A DNA stretch of 64,000 nt from Acorus gramineus (Eukaryota; Streptophyta; Magnoliopsida; Acorales; Acoraceae): positions 16,292,146 through 16,356,145 of the forward strand of contig CM060850.1 in the NCBI GenBank assembly GCA_030737835.1. The letters are read 5' to 3'. Positions 9,350 through 22,400 of this stretch are shown here, piece after piece. Position 1 is the stretch's first letter; every line of letters begins with the position of its first letter. The notes under the pieces are model-generated. The model ran no database searches. It was not told the origin of the DNA and saw nothing but the letters and a program-made list of their open reading frames with translations. The translations under genes and the position numbers were made by a program.

Positions 9350-11099
9350 TAGGGATGGATGTGGGTTGAGTTTTATTGGTACCCGACCTAATCCGCCCCT
9401 ATTGGGGGTGGTTTGGATTAGGCTTGTCAACGGGTCGGGTCGGGGTGGACCCGGACCCAACCCGTGGCAAGACCCGACGGGTCCGGGTCCAACCTAGGAC
9501 CCGGCGGGTCCGGGAAATGTAGACCCGGACCCGGACCCGTCGGACCCGGGTCGGGTCCGGGTCCGACCCGACCTGGATGGTTGGTTAAAAAAAAAGAAGA
9601 GCTCATGTATTTGTTTGCCTTATCATTCTATTTGAAATTTTTTGTAATAAAACATTATTATTAATGAGACTATGTTTGAATATAATTTTATACAATTCAA
9701 AAGAAGTAAATGAATTATTAAACAACATCCAAAACAATAATCACTAACATAAAAAACATATTAACCTAAATAATAAACATAACTAATTATACAAACATTC
9801 AAAACAATATTAACCTAAACAACATTCAAAACAATAAACACTAACATATTAACCTAAATAATAAACATAAATCATGCAACAAACTAATTAATCATACAAA
9901 TTCAAAAGCTAATAAATTAATTGTCCAAAACAAACTGATGACAATACATTTCTAAGTTTATTATATATTAAACAATCAAGTTCTTACAAGTTGCAACATC
10001 AACACAACAAAAAAAAATGTTATGATTATGATTATGACGTATGATTTATGGGTTTGTTATGATTTCGATTTATGAACTTGTGGATACAAAAATAAGTTAA
10101 GTAAGAAATAAAATTATGTATCAACTAATATTAATGGTATTATAATATATGAGCATATTTTAATAAAACAATCGGGTCTCGAGTCCAACGGATCAGGCGG
10201 GGTGGACCTAGACCAGACCCGTTTGTTTGTTTGAGTCCGCCGGGTCAGGTCCAAATCGGGTCGGGTATGTTACACATGTAATCATAAGTCATGTTTTTAT
10301 AGTTCATATATTACCCGTTGACAGGCCTAGTTTGGATTCCATGTTTTTCAAACCCGTCCTAATCCGACCTGACCTGTGTACCACATGGGTTGAGTTTGGA
10401 AACCCGACCCAACCCGCAAAACAAATCTATATTTGGTGAGTAGCATTTATGAACTATAAAAAATTTAATTTTTGAATATAGTTAAAAATTAAAACTCAAC
10501 TATCATTATCTCTCCATCGATTCATTCATATGCTTCTCACAGAGAAAATTCAAAATACACATTTTTATAAAATCAATCGTCTATCACCTTAAAAATAAAA
10601 GATGTTGTTTGATATTTATAGTATTTTATCTTTCCTTTTTCTTTTCAAATATCTAAGTCAAAAAATTTATTTATCTGGTCTTATATGTAAATTTGAATGA
10701 ATTATTTATATTATGTATTCAATTTTTTTTAATTAACTTTCAAATATTGTAGGCAATGGATGTCATAAACGTTTTGTGTTTTATGTATTTTGAGATTTTA
10801 ATATTTTTATGTAAGAAAAAATCAAAGTTTTTTTTATGATTGTAATTCGCATTCATATTAAAAATAATTTAATTTGTTATATAATTTTTTTATTATATCA
10901 ACTACAGAGACCGAGCAATCCAACCCATGGATTTTTTTTCATGGAATCACTTTAAATGAGGTGGGATGGGATAGATATGGATTTCAAATTATTAAACCCG
11001 TGGTAAGGTGTGATGGGTATGAAATCTAACATGGGAGAGAGACTGGTTGGATTTGGATTATGTTAAACTGGATTTCACCTAGACACATCGCCATCCCTA
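9350..11099. mobile_element. hAT-type element with 8-bp target duplication
   Basis: TAGGGATGG begins at 9350, and the reverse complement of the right end reads TAGGGATGGCGATG. CACTGATG stands directly outside both ends (9342-9349 and 11100-11107). An 8-bp duplication with TAGGG-type termini is the hAT signature. The element is interrupted by another hAT at 9419-10329. Without that insertion it is about 830 bp and contains no transposase, only ACCCGACC/GGGTTGAG-rich subterminal repeats. It is non-autonomous. Confidence 0.85.
9419..10329. mobile_element. nested hAT-type element, GGGTCGGGTC-rich
   Basis: The left end is TAGGCTTGTCAACGGGTCGG. The reverse complement of the right end reads TAGGCCTGTCAACGGGTAAT. 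GTTTGGAT flanks both ends (9411-9418 and 10330-10337), an 8-bp duplication. The first 150 bp are dominated by GGACCC/GGGTCC repeats that can fold back on themselves; the rest is AT-rich. There is no transposase. It inserted into the hAT element at 9350-11099 and is therefore younger. Confidence 0.88.
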
Positions 11100-11126
11100 C
11101 ACTGATGTTGACTCCCCCTTCAAACT

Positions 11127-11212
11127 TGTTTCATTCCACGGGACCTCCTGTTCCCACCACAAAAAAATATGTTTCATCCCAGAGGACCTCCTGTTCCCAC
11201 CACAATAAATAA
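11127..11212. repeat. two-copy tandem repeat, ~43 bp
   Basis: Two adjacent copies share GGACCTCCTGTTCCCACCAC and the preceding TTTCAT(T/C)CCA. The second is followed by an (AAAT)n tract. Confidence 0.75.
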
Positions 11213-11793
11213 ATAAATAAATTCCAACCCACTGAATCCACCCCTCCAATGACAAACTCTTAACTCCCGCTGCTCCTGCTGCCCGTGCAACACCCCTCTC
11301 TCACTGATGTCCACTGCACCTTCCTTTCCTTGCTTAAAATCTATCTTGAGGTGATAAAATTTGACGATCACAAATGCGATGTCCAACAAGTATTGGATCC
11401 AACCTGTTCCTTCGTGGGGATCAGAATTCCAAAGGCATAGATATCAATGGGTTAGTGCTAAAACTGGGTGTCATCATTTGGGAACACTTTTCCCTTGTAT
11501 GGATTTTTTCCCCCACCCGTGAGTGTGTATGGTTGCAGTTTAGGTTGGTTCGAGTTAGAGCTCAATTTTGATGGAATCAAAAGTTGATGGAAGAGATTAA
11601 CCTAAATCTAATCCAATCCAACCCCTCAAACCCGAGGCTTTGACCCAATCCGTCAATTTAGGTTTAAGTTTGAGGTTGGGTTGACGTTTGATTAGGATTA
11701 AATCAAGTTTAGATCAAGTTTGTGTCAGATTGGATTTGATTTTCAAAAATAATATAATTCTAGAAATTTTGAATTTTGCACTAATTATAACAA
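11213..11793. other. no gene seen
   Basis: This contains short AT-rich sequence and degenerate CCAATCC/GGTTGGGTT motifs at 11590-11740, reminiscent of decayed hAT subterminal repeats. Nothing else can be supported. Confidence 0.35.
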
Positions 11794-12068
11794 AGGGTTT
11801 TATTTTTAAGTCTCTTGTAAACTATATGATTTAGTGATCGATCCCTCACTTTTTCATATTTCAGTGTAAATCTTCAGATTTAAAGGATATGTTCCTTTTA
11901 GTCCCTCTCAAAGACTAAAAAGAAAACCAAATAATTTAAGGATAGGTTCCTTCCAGGGATTAATAAAAAACATACCCTTTAAATCTATAAACTTAAACTG
12001 AATTATGCAGAAATGAGTGATTGATTACTAAATCATATAGTTTACAGAGATTAAAAAATAAAAAACCT
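11794..12068. mobile_element. hairpin MITE, copy C
   Basis: This 275-bp member of the same family as 4952-5208 and 24542-24829 has arms beginning AGGGTTTTATTTTTAAGTC and AGGTTTTTTATTTTTTAATC. TTATAACAA lies directly outside both ends (11785-11793 and 12069-12077), a 9-bp duplication typical of Mutator-like MITEs. It is the most diverged of the three copies in its right arm. It has no coding capacity. Confidence 0.8.
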
Positions 12069-12077
12069 TTATAACAA

Positions 12078-13361
12078 TTGTTAACGTCGCAGTGGAGGTG
12101 GAAGAGATAACAACAAACTATGAAGATGAAACAATAGAAGAGTAATGGATTGAACACTGAAGATGAAAAAATAGAAGGGTCCATTTGATAAAGCGGCCTG
12201 GGACGCTGGGACGCCGTGTCAATTGAAGCAAGAAGAGTTGGAAAAGCATTGTTTTAAACGTTTTTAACGCCGAAAAAAATAGGCATTCAACGCATGGAGG
12301 GGTCATCAAACGCAAACGCAGATATATGAGTTTCGCAACCAGTTCGCTATGCAATGTGTTGGTCAGTGCAAACACCGCTTTGACACGGAGGCAAACCAAG
12401 GTGAAAAGTGATGGATTTTTTTTTTTTTATATGAAATGGTAGGCACGCACCCTTAGTTATTAAAAATGATGGATTTTAAGACAAAAATAAAATAAAAAGA
12501 TACATACAACCTTAATTACAGTCCATACCATTTTTCTTTTTAAAAAAAATTATACTCCCTTTGAAGTGTATTCTGTTATATGAAATATTTTAAAATACAA
12601 TGGTGTATTTTTTTTCAAGTTGAAAAAATGAAAAAAAACGGTGTCATATACTATGATAAAAGCTATACACTATAATACCACAATATATACTGTCATATCA
12701 TAATATATCAAGCTATAAATGGAGCTGTGTGTATCAACGCTCTAAAATAAATGATCGAGATTTGATCTCATGTATAAAAATATAACATGAATTTTGGAAT
12801 TTACCACCCGAAATCAGGTCAAGTTCGAGATGAACTCAACCACTATAATCCCAATGTGACATACAGATTCTAATTTATTCTAACCTTCCAAATACCCATT
12901 TATCTCTATTCCACCTTATCCCCATTTATTCCAACCCCAATTCTCCAACCAAACATGGGTTGAGAACATTGAGGATGGAAGGATTAAGATAACACGCACA
13001 TTTTTAAGAAAAAAGGATGAATGCTACTCAATATAATTTGAATCAAATTTGTGCATTAATCAAAACCATTGGGATGTCACTAAATTAAGTTCCAACTCCA
13101 CATCAAATGCACTTTCCATAAAAAGTTTTACCAAATTATACCACCCTTTTGTGGATTGGATGCTCACACACTGCCTAGCTCCATTTTCTGCACTAACAGT
13201 TTTCATCCACAAACAAAATCAGCTAATGAACGAGAACAGTTCAGGTTCTACACATTCTTAGACAGTTACCGAAATATTTGTACAGAAACATTATGCATGA
13301 GTAATAATAGCTCAGAATTCGCCTGCTTCCAGAATTCAAGGATCCATAATTTAGTTCCATG
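12078..13361. other. intergenic sequence and probable PRP17 3' end
   Basis: No gene is seen. A T-run at 12418-12430 followed by ATGAAATGGTAGG resembles the reverse-complemented tail of a plant LINE. At 12890-12970 lies CCAACCAAACATGGGTTG, a common TIR-element terminus motif. The PRP17 transcript must end somewhere below 13442, but I cannot place its polyadenylation site. Confidence 0.35.
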
Positions 13362-13441
13362 ATGGGGCAGCTGCTGGCTCCCAATACATCTTGATGGCCG
13401 CCGGAGCTACATCTCTGTACCGATTGCTATGAAACATTCTA

Positions 13442-16400
13442 CTAATCCCTGAAAGGTTGTCGAGAAAAAAGTATTGCAGTTAAGTACCAGAAAGTTACAA
13501 AAGTATTCACTAACACATCATAAGTCTGACGACATAGAATGCAAATCAATACATTTCAGTCCCACAAAAATAGTGGCATGACTTCCGATCAAATGTTTTT
13601 TTGAAGTGAAATGGTAGGCTAAAGCCATCGTATTAATATAAGAGAGAAATAGCCCAAAAGAAAGTAAAATGAAGCAAAAAGAAACAATGTGCGGCTCAGA
13701 ACACTGTCTATTGAGAAGGTCTCAACAAGACAGCCCGAGCCCCACCTACAAAACGAATCGACTACTCTTGAATAACAGAAGACCCACCCACGAGTGTGAC
13801 CACACTCACACCCACACAATACCTCCCCCAATCCGGCATTCATTGCAGAACCACAATCATAATTGTCCCTGGATAGTCGCATAATAAAAAGGAAATTATA
13901 ATGATAAATGACATGCATCTCTGCCCATTAATTATTTTCAAAACTTTTTTTTGTTAAATTACATGAAATTCAGGAAGAACTTTTACACATCCTGAAAAGA
14001 TTTATCAAACTATTCTTGCCCAAATAATGTATCTGTCCCAAACTTACTAAGCAAAAGAACATAATATCATCAAACGGCAAACAGATTCCTCCTCTAGTCT
14101 AGACAGCACCCATGTTAAAACCCTATCATGAGCCCAATTGTCCAGGTTGACTTTAGATAGGATTTTGTCTAGGAAGTCCAGCAATACAAATAACTGTATT
14201 TCCAGAAAGTATCTTGTTATCATGCTTTTCCTTCTTCATAATTGTAATCAACACGTTTAAGAGCTTAAGGGCTCATTATTTATAATGATAAATGACATGC
14301 ATCTCTGCCCATTAATTATTTTCAAACCTTTTTTTGGTTAAATTTTATGAAATTCAGGAAGAACTATTACACATCCTGAAAGGATTTATCAAACTATTAT
14401 CTGGGAATGATGTTATAGTCCGATATTTTCATCACTAATGAACCTTTGTTTGGAGGAGAAAAAGAAAAGAAAAGAAAGAAAAAAGTGCATTATCTGGGAA
14501 ATACATCATCATTGAATCAATATGTTCATCATCAGTTCGGTGTGTACATGAATGATGTTAGTTATTGGTGAGCATGCATTCAGGAGCATCCACCACAGTT
14601 TGGGACCTTCCATTGCAATATCATGTGTTGTCAGGGATCTTCATATTCGGTTTAGCAGTAAAAGCTCAAAAAAAGTGAGAGATGTCTGTGTAAATGGCTG
14701 AACCGTGGTTCCAGCTAGACATTTGAATGGAGACAGCTCATCTCTATTTTGTTGTTTTCTAGTTTTTGGTTTTGCTAGAGGTTTGGCCTTTGTCCTCCCT
14801 GTGTTCTTGCAGTTCTTCGCTGTCAATTGATATAAATACTGATAGTGGGCCCCCAAATTTTCTCAAAATATAACGGCTCAAATATTGTGTTCCACTTTCA
14901 TTTTACAGGTCAGAAACTGTGGAATATATACAACACTGGACCTATCATCAAATAAGCATTGGATCAACATCTAATTCATAGATGCATTGAGGAGACTAAA
15001 ACCAGATCGGGTGTGGAGTAGGAATTCCACGTCTTTTAGGGTTGAGGAAAGGTGATTGTTGCTGCTGGGGTAACCAGACTAGTAGATTCATTGCATGGTG
15101 ATCATAGAACATAACTTAGTCCATCTCTAGGCGTCTGTTTTAGGGAAAATATATTGAAGCAAGGTTATTAATGCACACGACACAATCAAAGAGCAAGAGG
15201 ATCCTTTGCACCTAAGGCACAAAGCAAGGCACATGCTTCATTGACTTAAAGCACAAACCTTCAATATGCGTCTGTTTTAGGGGAAATATATTGAAGCAAG
15301 GTTATTAATGCACACAACAAAATCAAAGAGCTAGAGGATTCTTTGTGCCTAAGGCACAAAGCAACACACATGCTTCATTGACTTAAAGCACAAAAAATAT
15401 CACAACTCAAAATAACAAAGAAAGAGAAGAATTACTCTCCTAATAACTAGTAACTATATATGATTATTAAAAAAACGTTACTAAAAATACTTCAAACCCA
15501 TAGCTGATGATAAATCTTGAATAGATATTTTGTCTTCTACTAATACGGGCCCATAAACTAGATTTTCTACAGATTTCTAATTCTGACCTTCCTCCCCATT
15601 CCGATACTATGGAACTGATATAAACAGAAATACATAACAGTACAATTCGGAACGGTAGTAATACCGGGGCTTTGCAATATTTGATTGATTACAATTCTGT
15701 ATATTCCATTTACTATAAAGGTTCCCAGGGAATTCATTAGAGGAATGTTTCCAATAAATATGGTTTGTTCTTGCATATCTCTACTGATTTTCCAAATTAA
15801 TCCTGTGGTACAAATAATTTCAAGGAATATGTAAGTGATTTATGCAGCCATCATATTTCTAAGTCCAACCATAAAAACACTTAAAATTAAACCAATAAAA
15901 TAACTACAAACTTCACTCTCATAATAACTACAACTATTGAGCATAAGCATAAAAAATTCTAAAAAATAAATCTTCTGCAAAGCCAACTTACTCGCGATTC
16001 CAACTACAAGAAAAGTAACTAACTTGTTTGTGTATTGAGGATTGAGAGTTAAAACTATGGTCGGATAGGGTCGTTTCCGTGACAGTAGGCTCCTCGTGTC
16101 AAGGAACTTCCCCTCCTCGTCTTGTGTACTTTTTCCTTCTTATTTCTTTCGCTTTTTCCGGAATGTATTCCAATGTATTAAATATAATTGCGTGGTAGCA
16201 TTCCTAACATTTCCTTAAAAGAAAATGAAATGAAAAGAAAACTAAACACCTCTAATCTTTTCCCTTTTTTCTTGCAGCCATTTTTTTGCTTTTGGTGGCA
16301 AAGAAACACTAAAAACCTAAAAGAACTATGAGATTAGGTTTTTTAAATCAAAATGGTAGGATATTTTTCATTACTCAATGAAAAGACAACCTAAACAAGT

Positions 16401-19400
16401 TACCTAAAAGTTAAGGAAGAGAAGAAAAGGAGATAAAATTCTTAAAACAAGGCAGAATGAAAGGTCCAATAGCAAATATGCTATTGTACAAAAGAAAAGT
16501 TAAATTACACTATGAGCCACATCATTCCCCACTTCATGTAGTACCATAACAACCTCCAAAATTTGCTTTCCCCACTCTCCAAAGATCGGCAATACTAAGC
16601 CAAACATTCTCCCAATATATCCCCTTTAAAAATTCATTTTGTTGTGTGCGAGCCATAAACTCCAATAAACTGCACGAAGAATCATTTTTATGAACGTCAA
16701 ACTATGAACTTCCATCCCCAGCCTTTTGTTTGTCCTTCAACCATTCCCAAATTTGTGTCACCTCTAGAAAAACACATTGCCGCCCCACAAAATATGCATG
16801 TAACATCCCTTTCACGAGCCCATTTCAAATGATTTACCTTGGTGAGGACCTTATCTAGCGAGAAAAGCCACATGAAAGCCCTAACTTTCAAAAGTGTAAG
16901 CGTCAGTGGTCGAAATGGGGAAAGGGGTCTTGTTGATCTTTCTACATAAAAACCTTACCGAGAAGCCTAAGGAAGGTGTAATCCTAACTAAAATTTCTGA
17001 TTTGCTGTATTTTTTTTAGAGAAGTGGTCAGGTACACATTTTATTAGACTGGAAAGACTAAATAAAAGGAAAGAAAGCAAAAGAAAGAAAAGCAAGCATA
17101 AAAATAAGAGAAAGGCACCAGGACTGTCCCATCCCTTCCAAAATCAAATCATATGAAACCACTCTACATGAAAAAGCCTCAACCCAGAAATCCTGAGTGT
17201 CTTCCTGTAGATAATGAGAGCCCCAGTCCCTAAGGAACCAAACCAACAACTTCGAACCATTCTCAACACAGCAAGCTTTATTCTGGAATAGTTTTTCGTT
17301 ACACATCAGCCATATGGCCAAGTAGATTGCCTGAGGAATGATGGCGACAAATTTATTTTTTAAACTCTGATCACCCCTCTTCCTTTGTTTATAAAAACTA
17401 GACAAAATATCCTTGATGGATCTGGTTTGCTGTAGTTTATATTATCATCAATTATTTAAGTGTCAGATATCTCCTGAAAATTAAATTTAGATAATGGCCT
17501 AGTCCTGAAAAATTAAAAATATGAGAAATGGTTTATTGTTAATCGAACTGGATCATTCCATATGGTTTGCTGGTTGAACCACTAAATGTCCATATTTCCA
17601 TAAGACCTTGGGGATTTTGTTACAATAAGTTCTGACCGACATTAAAAAGTGGGTTTCCAGTTAAGGCAACTGTGATGAAAATCGAATATCTTCGCTTCAG
17701 AAACTAAACGATGAGAAAAAAAACAATACTTTCTTTGTTCTTGATAAAAGAGAAAAACAGTAATTTAATGTTGGCATTCACATCGAGCACATAAATTAGT
17801 GAATGAAACCAACAATATGTGCAAAAAGTTTCTAGGATTGTAAAGAAAAGTAATTTCGGGCCAACATCAAGATGTTCCTTCATCAGTAAATTCCCCTAGC
17901 AGTCTGCTACATGATGATGATAAATTTTACTAACAAATGCCATATTTCTGAAACGAACCTATCTCATATTTGTTGGTTGTTTCTGCAAAGAATTTCCATT
18001 TTTTGTTTAATATAGATACCTTTAAGTACTGTTTTCTTCTAATTTGTAATGCAATGCATGCATTATAAACTGTATAAGAGGATGCAGGATGCATGAGGAA
18101 GAAGGAGCATCCGCTGCTGACTGATCATGATTTTGCAGATGGATAAAGTTAATCATTGGTGAGTTTTCTAGCCACAGCAATTTGCACTTTTATGTGGGAG
18201 TAATCATTTATCAATAGTTGTTTGTGAAGGTTTAGCACACTGAAGGAGGCAAGGAGCTGATATGTTACATATCTCAAGGTCAACCAAAATTATAAATAAG
18301 TTGACTGTCGACACCAATCACAATCTGTGATTATATAATTAAGATAAATATGGATATTCTATTTATCCAAAAAAAGATAGAAAAAATGAAAAGGTTGGCT
18401 ACATCCACCATTATAATAATATAAATGGAGCACATAGCTGACAACAATAAGAAGAGGAAAATAACAAGGGAGCAACAAAACAAAAGGTAGAACAGAGGTA
18501 TGCAAGGAGCCACCCAAAATATTCAAAGATTTTCCATTGACATTACTATGATATGTTTTTAACAAGAGAGATTCGTTATTGTGAGCATATTAAAGTATGA
18601 CCATACCATTAGAATGAGTCATTTTCTGTTTGGTTGTGTTTTTAGTCATTCTTATTGGAAAACGTAATAATGAAATTTTTGTTGTTTAGTTGATCATGGT
18701 TAAGTTGTGGATAAAAGATGAATAACGAAATTTTGGCATAACTATACCCACCTATGCCTTGCAAGAAAAACAAGTTCTTTGGGTATGCCACCCCATTCCA
18801 GGTTTATTCTTCTACCCAAGCAGGGGCTTGGGGTGAATTGGTTGTCCTAATTATCATTAGAAGTACTCAATTTTTTATTTTTTTATTTTGAAAGGGGGGA
18901 AAGTTGCAAGAAAGGTGTGTTTGACAACATGGCCATCTATACTGAGCGTAAAAACAAAAAGGATTCTCTCGATTCACATCAAATGAACAAAGCTCTTGAA
19001 AACGGTTTTGGTGACTTCTCATGAATCCCAATGCTTTACATGCAAGAATTATCCATGGCCAACATTAACAAGGTGGGGACAGGACTTGAGGCTATGCATG
19101 GGTCCCTATGAAGCACGGACATGACATGCGACACGGGGACACGGCAACACGGACAAGGGGACATGGCAGTTTTTTAAAAAATAAGACACGAATACGGCTA
19201 GGACACGGCAATAAATAAATTAATATAATAAATATATAATGTGCATCCATATGAAGTCAAATTTTTTCCATAAACCACCATTCTTTTAAAATGTTACAAA
19301 ATACAAAATATCATACTTCATACATAAAAAGTTTTACAAGTATGAAAGTAAGCATCAATTAGCCAACTTCAAGAGAAACATAGTTGCAGAGAGAGGGAAA

Positions 19401-22400
19401 AACAGAGACTCAAGAGAAAGAACATACCTGATGTGAGGGGGAGAGAGAGATCAAAAGAGGAGAGGCAGTGAGAGGGTCCCAGATTTTCCAAACAGTGAAA
19501 ACCGCAGAGGTCCCACGGGTTCCAACTGTGCAAAAAACTTTTCTAGGGTTTCACTTTTCTGATTTTTGGTTTTTTTGAACCTTCTAAGTTCTAAGTGAGG
19601 CCTTTTGTTTAAATGGATATCTTTGGAACCTTGTGGGCTGTTTAAATGGGTTTGGGCCTTTTTTTTTTAACTTTTGGGCTGAAATGGGTTGGGCCATGTC
19701 CCAGACGTGTCCTAGGCCATGTCCAGACCCAAAAAATGCAGCCCATCTCACTGGGCACGGCTGAAGGCGTGTCCAACACGTGTCCATGCCGTGTCCCCAC
19801 CGTGTTACGGCCCCTCAAACGGAGTGTCCGTGCTTTGGAGATGGGTCCTATTATAGCCTCCTGAATTTCTGATGTGGATTGGGCAGAAGGATAGACTGTT
19901 AAACAGAGGAACTCATTTGAGGCTAGAAATGGTCATGATATCATGTTTTGTCAGACACAATGCATGAGGGGGAGGTTCTCACTGAGGTGTTTCCTAGTTT
20001 GTTTAACCTGGCAGTGAACAAACGTTGAAATCAGCTGACATCTTCCATAAGAATGCTGAATACGTGCATAATATTTTATGTTCCAAAGAGACCTCCTGGA
20101 TCATGATTGGGTTGAGATGGAAAATCTTCTAAAGAGGCATCAAGGGATTGCTCTGTCAGATGAGGGATGCTGAATACAAAGAAGAAAATCTTCTCTGACA
20201 GATTTTGCCACTCGATGGATAATGTATTAACGTGAAACCTCAATTTAGATTGTCAATGTTGGGTAACTCCAACCAAGGTGAACATAGTAAATAGGCTCGA
20301 GACGGTGACATAAGATGCATTTGTGAGAGACAATTGACCACTCGCCGGTCCAGTGTGATTTTAGCCAAGAACTATATGACACGAGCTCTGTTCTTTGCAA
20401 CGAGGTGGAAGAGAAAACTGATCACTTCCAGGTCCAGTGTTATTTCAGACAAGAGAAGTGGTGCTCATTTTTTAATATGGGAGTACACTGTTTTTAATTT
20501 TGTACAGGGTAAAAGCTCCAAAATGAGGGGTGAAAATAAACCTCATTGTCAAAACAGAAAAAATGGCAAATAAAAAAAAAAACAGGGAGATTAAGCATCT
20601 CCCTCATTCCTACAAAATAACACAGCCACCCAAATACAGCCAATTGGCCATCCTCAAGCTAGTAAAATAGGCTTAGTAAGTACTGAAAAGGAGGGAAATA
20701 TTCCAGACTCCAGTCCATTCAAGCTATGTGCAGGTTTTCCCTGTCTAAATATGAAGAGTGACAAATCAGCCAAGAGAAGTTCAGAAACCTCATCCACTAT
20801 CCCATATGCTGGAACATATGGCTTACCAGAAATGAAATTTTATTTCAAGGAAACCTCATCCACTATCCCATATGCTGGAACATATGGCTTACCAGAAATG
20901 AAATTTTATTTCAAGGAAAAACAGACATGTAGTAAACACTAAACACTTGGGGCAGAGTTCTTGAATGTCTCAAGGCATCAGGCTCACATATTTCCGGAAT
21001 CTCCTCTCTCGCAGAACAAGGATGACACTTTTTCCATATAATAGGCTATATATTCTTTATTGTTTATATGCATTTTTTTTATGTTTTTGCTGCTGTCCTG
21101 GGGTGAACACTTTTTCTTTCTTCATATGAAGTTGTCCTCCAACCTTATGTTTAAAGGGTATTTATCTGTTTTAATCCATGACAGGTGGTGTGCTCACACC
21201 TTTATTCAAATAAATGTTAAATTTCATGTCAACTAATTTTCAGAATAAGGACTTTTAGCAAGCAATCAATGCAAATCAAACTGCCTCAATGACAAATATA
21301 AAATATCAAATCAATTTGCAACATGACTCTACAAGATTGACTAATCACACAAATGAACAAGCAGCAACAGGAGGATTATATATATGAAATAAAAGGAAAC
21401 AACAACCATCACAAACCAAGCATGAAAGGATATACATACCAGTACTTGATTAAGCCATCCCATCCGCACGTGGCAACCCTGCTCTGTTCCAGCGGGTGCC
21501 AAACGCACCCGATGCACACTCCATCGTGGCACTTGAGTGTCCTGAACACCTTGCAGCTCTTCCAGTCCCAGAACCAGCACTTTCCCTCTCCGTCCCCTGA
21601 CATAACAAACCTCCCATCTGGTGAGAAGTTCACCTGGCATGCATAACCCGCCGCAATGTGTCCCGCAAACCTCTTCTTCTTATTCAACTGAAACCTCTCC
21701 TTTGTCCCATATATCAATATTTGATTATCCAGACTCTGCGCTGCCAACCAATTCGAGTTTGGATGCAACGAGATCGAAGGCATCGAATGCATGTGCGGCT
21801 CACTGATATACTTAATCACAACAGGTATCCCGAACTCCCAGACACGCAACGACTTATCATCGCTCGAAGTCACAAATCTACGGTTATTATCAACAAAAGT
21901 GATCGTATTAACCGGCCCAAGATGCTGATCATACTCCTGAGTGATCTGCCCACTGTTCATGTCCCACTGCACGATCTTCTTATCATTCATCCCCGCTAGC
22001 AAGATATTCTGTTTGTCCTCATCCGGATTAAGCTTCACCACATATGGGATTTTCCCAGTGGAGAATGTCGAGATGACCTGCCCCGTCTCCGTGTCCCAGA
22101 GCTTGATGTTCTTATCATAACTCGCACTCAAGAACTTCGTCCCATCATTAGAGAACGAGATATCCCGGACCGCCTTGGAATGCCCCATGTAGGTCCTCAT
22201 GCACTTGCGAGACTCAAACACATCCCAAATCTTGACCTTGGAGTCCATCCCAGCCGAAAGCAGCAGGTGCCCATGCCTGGGGAAGAACCGAATGGCCGAA
22301 ACTCCCTTCGTGTGCCCGCTCCACGTGTGGATGAGCCGCTTGGGTATGTAACAATGCTCGTTTGCGGGCTTCGCGTCCTTCGGCGGTGCGATCCACGACC

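Larger units (their letters stand above)
13449..21439 (-). other. inferred terminal intron of PRP17 (7,991 bp)
   Basis: The donor is TG|GTATGT at 21440/21439 and the acceptor is TTTCAG|GGATTAG at 13449/13448. The intron contains three LINE fragments, a plastid rpoB insertion, several tandem duplications and a TIR element, and no other recognisable host exon. A closer acceptor giving the same ending was looked for by eye and not found, but this scan was not exhaustive. Confidence 0.7.

Noticed and set aside
13362-13448. Open translation [20 protein letters not shown] in the last exon as an extra coding exon
   Set aside because: In the frame set by the exon-1 donor the exon reads GGATTAG, adding Trp-Asp and a stop, which matches the family C terminus. 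The longer frame would need a different phase.
14641-14856. 71-codon minus-strand frame in the PRP17 intron
   Set aside because: The opposite strand looks more like a LINE tail. No protein similarity is recognised, and it cannot be a PRP17 exon because the protein is already complete.
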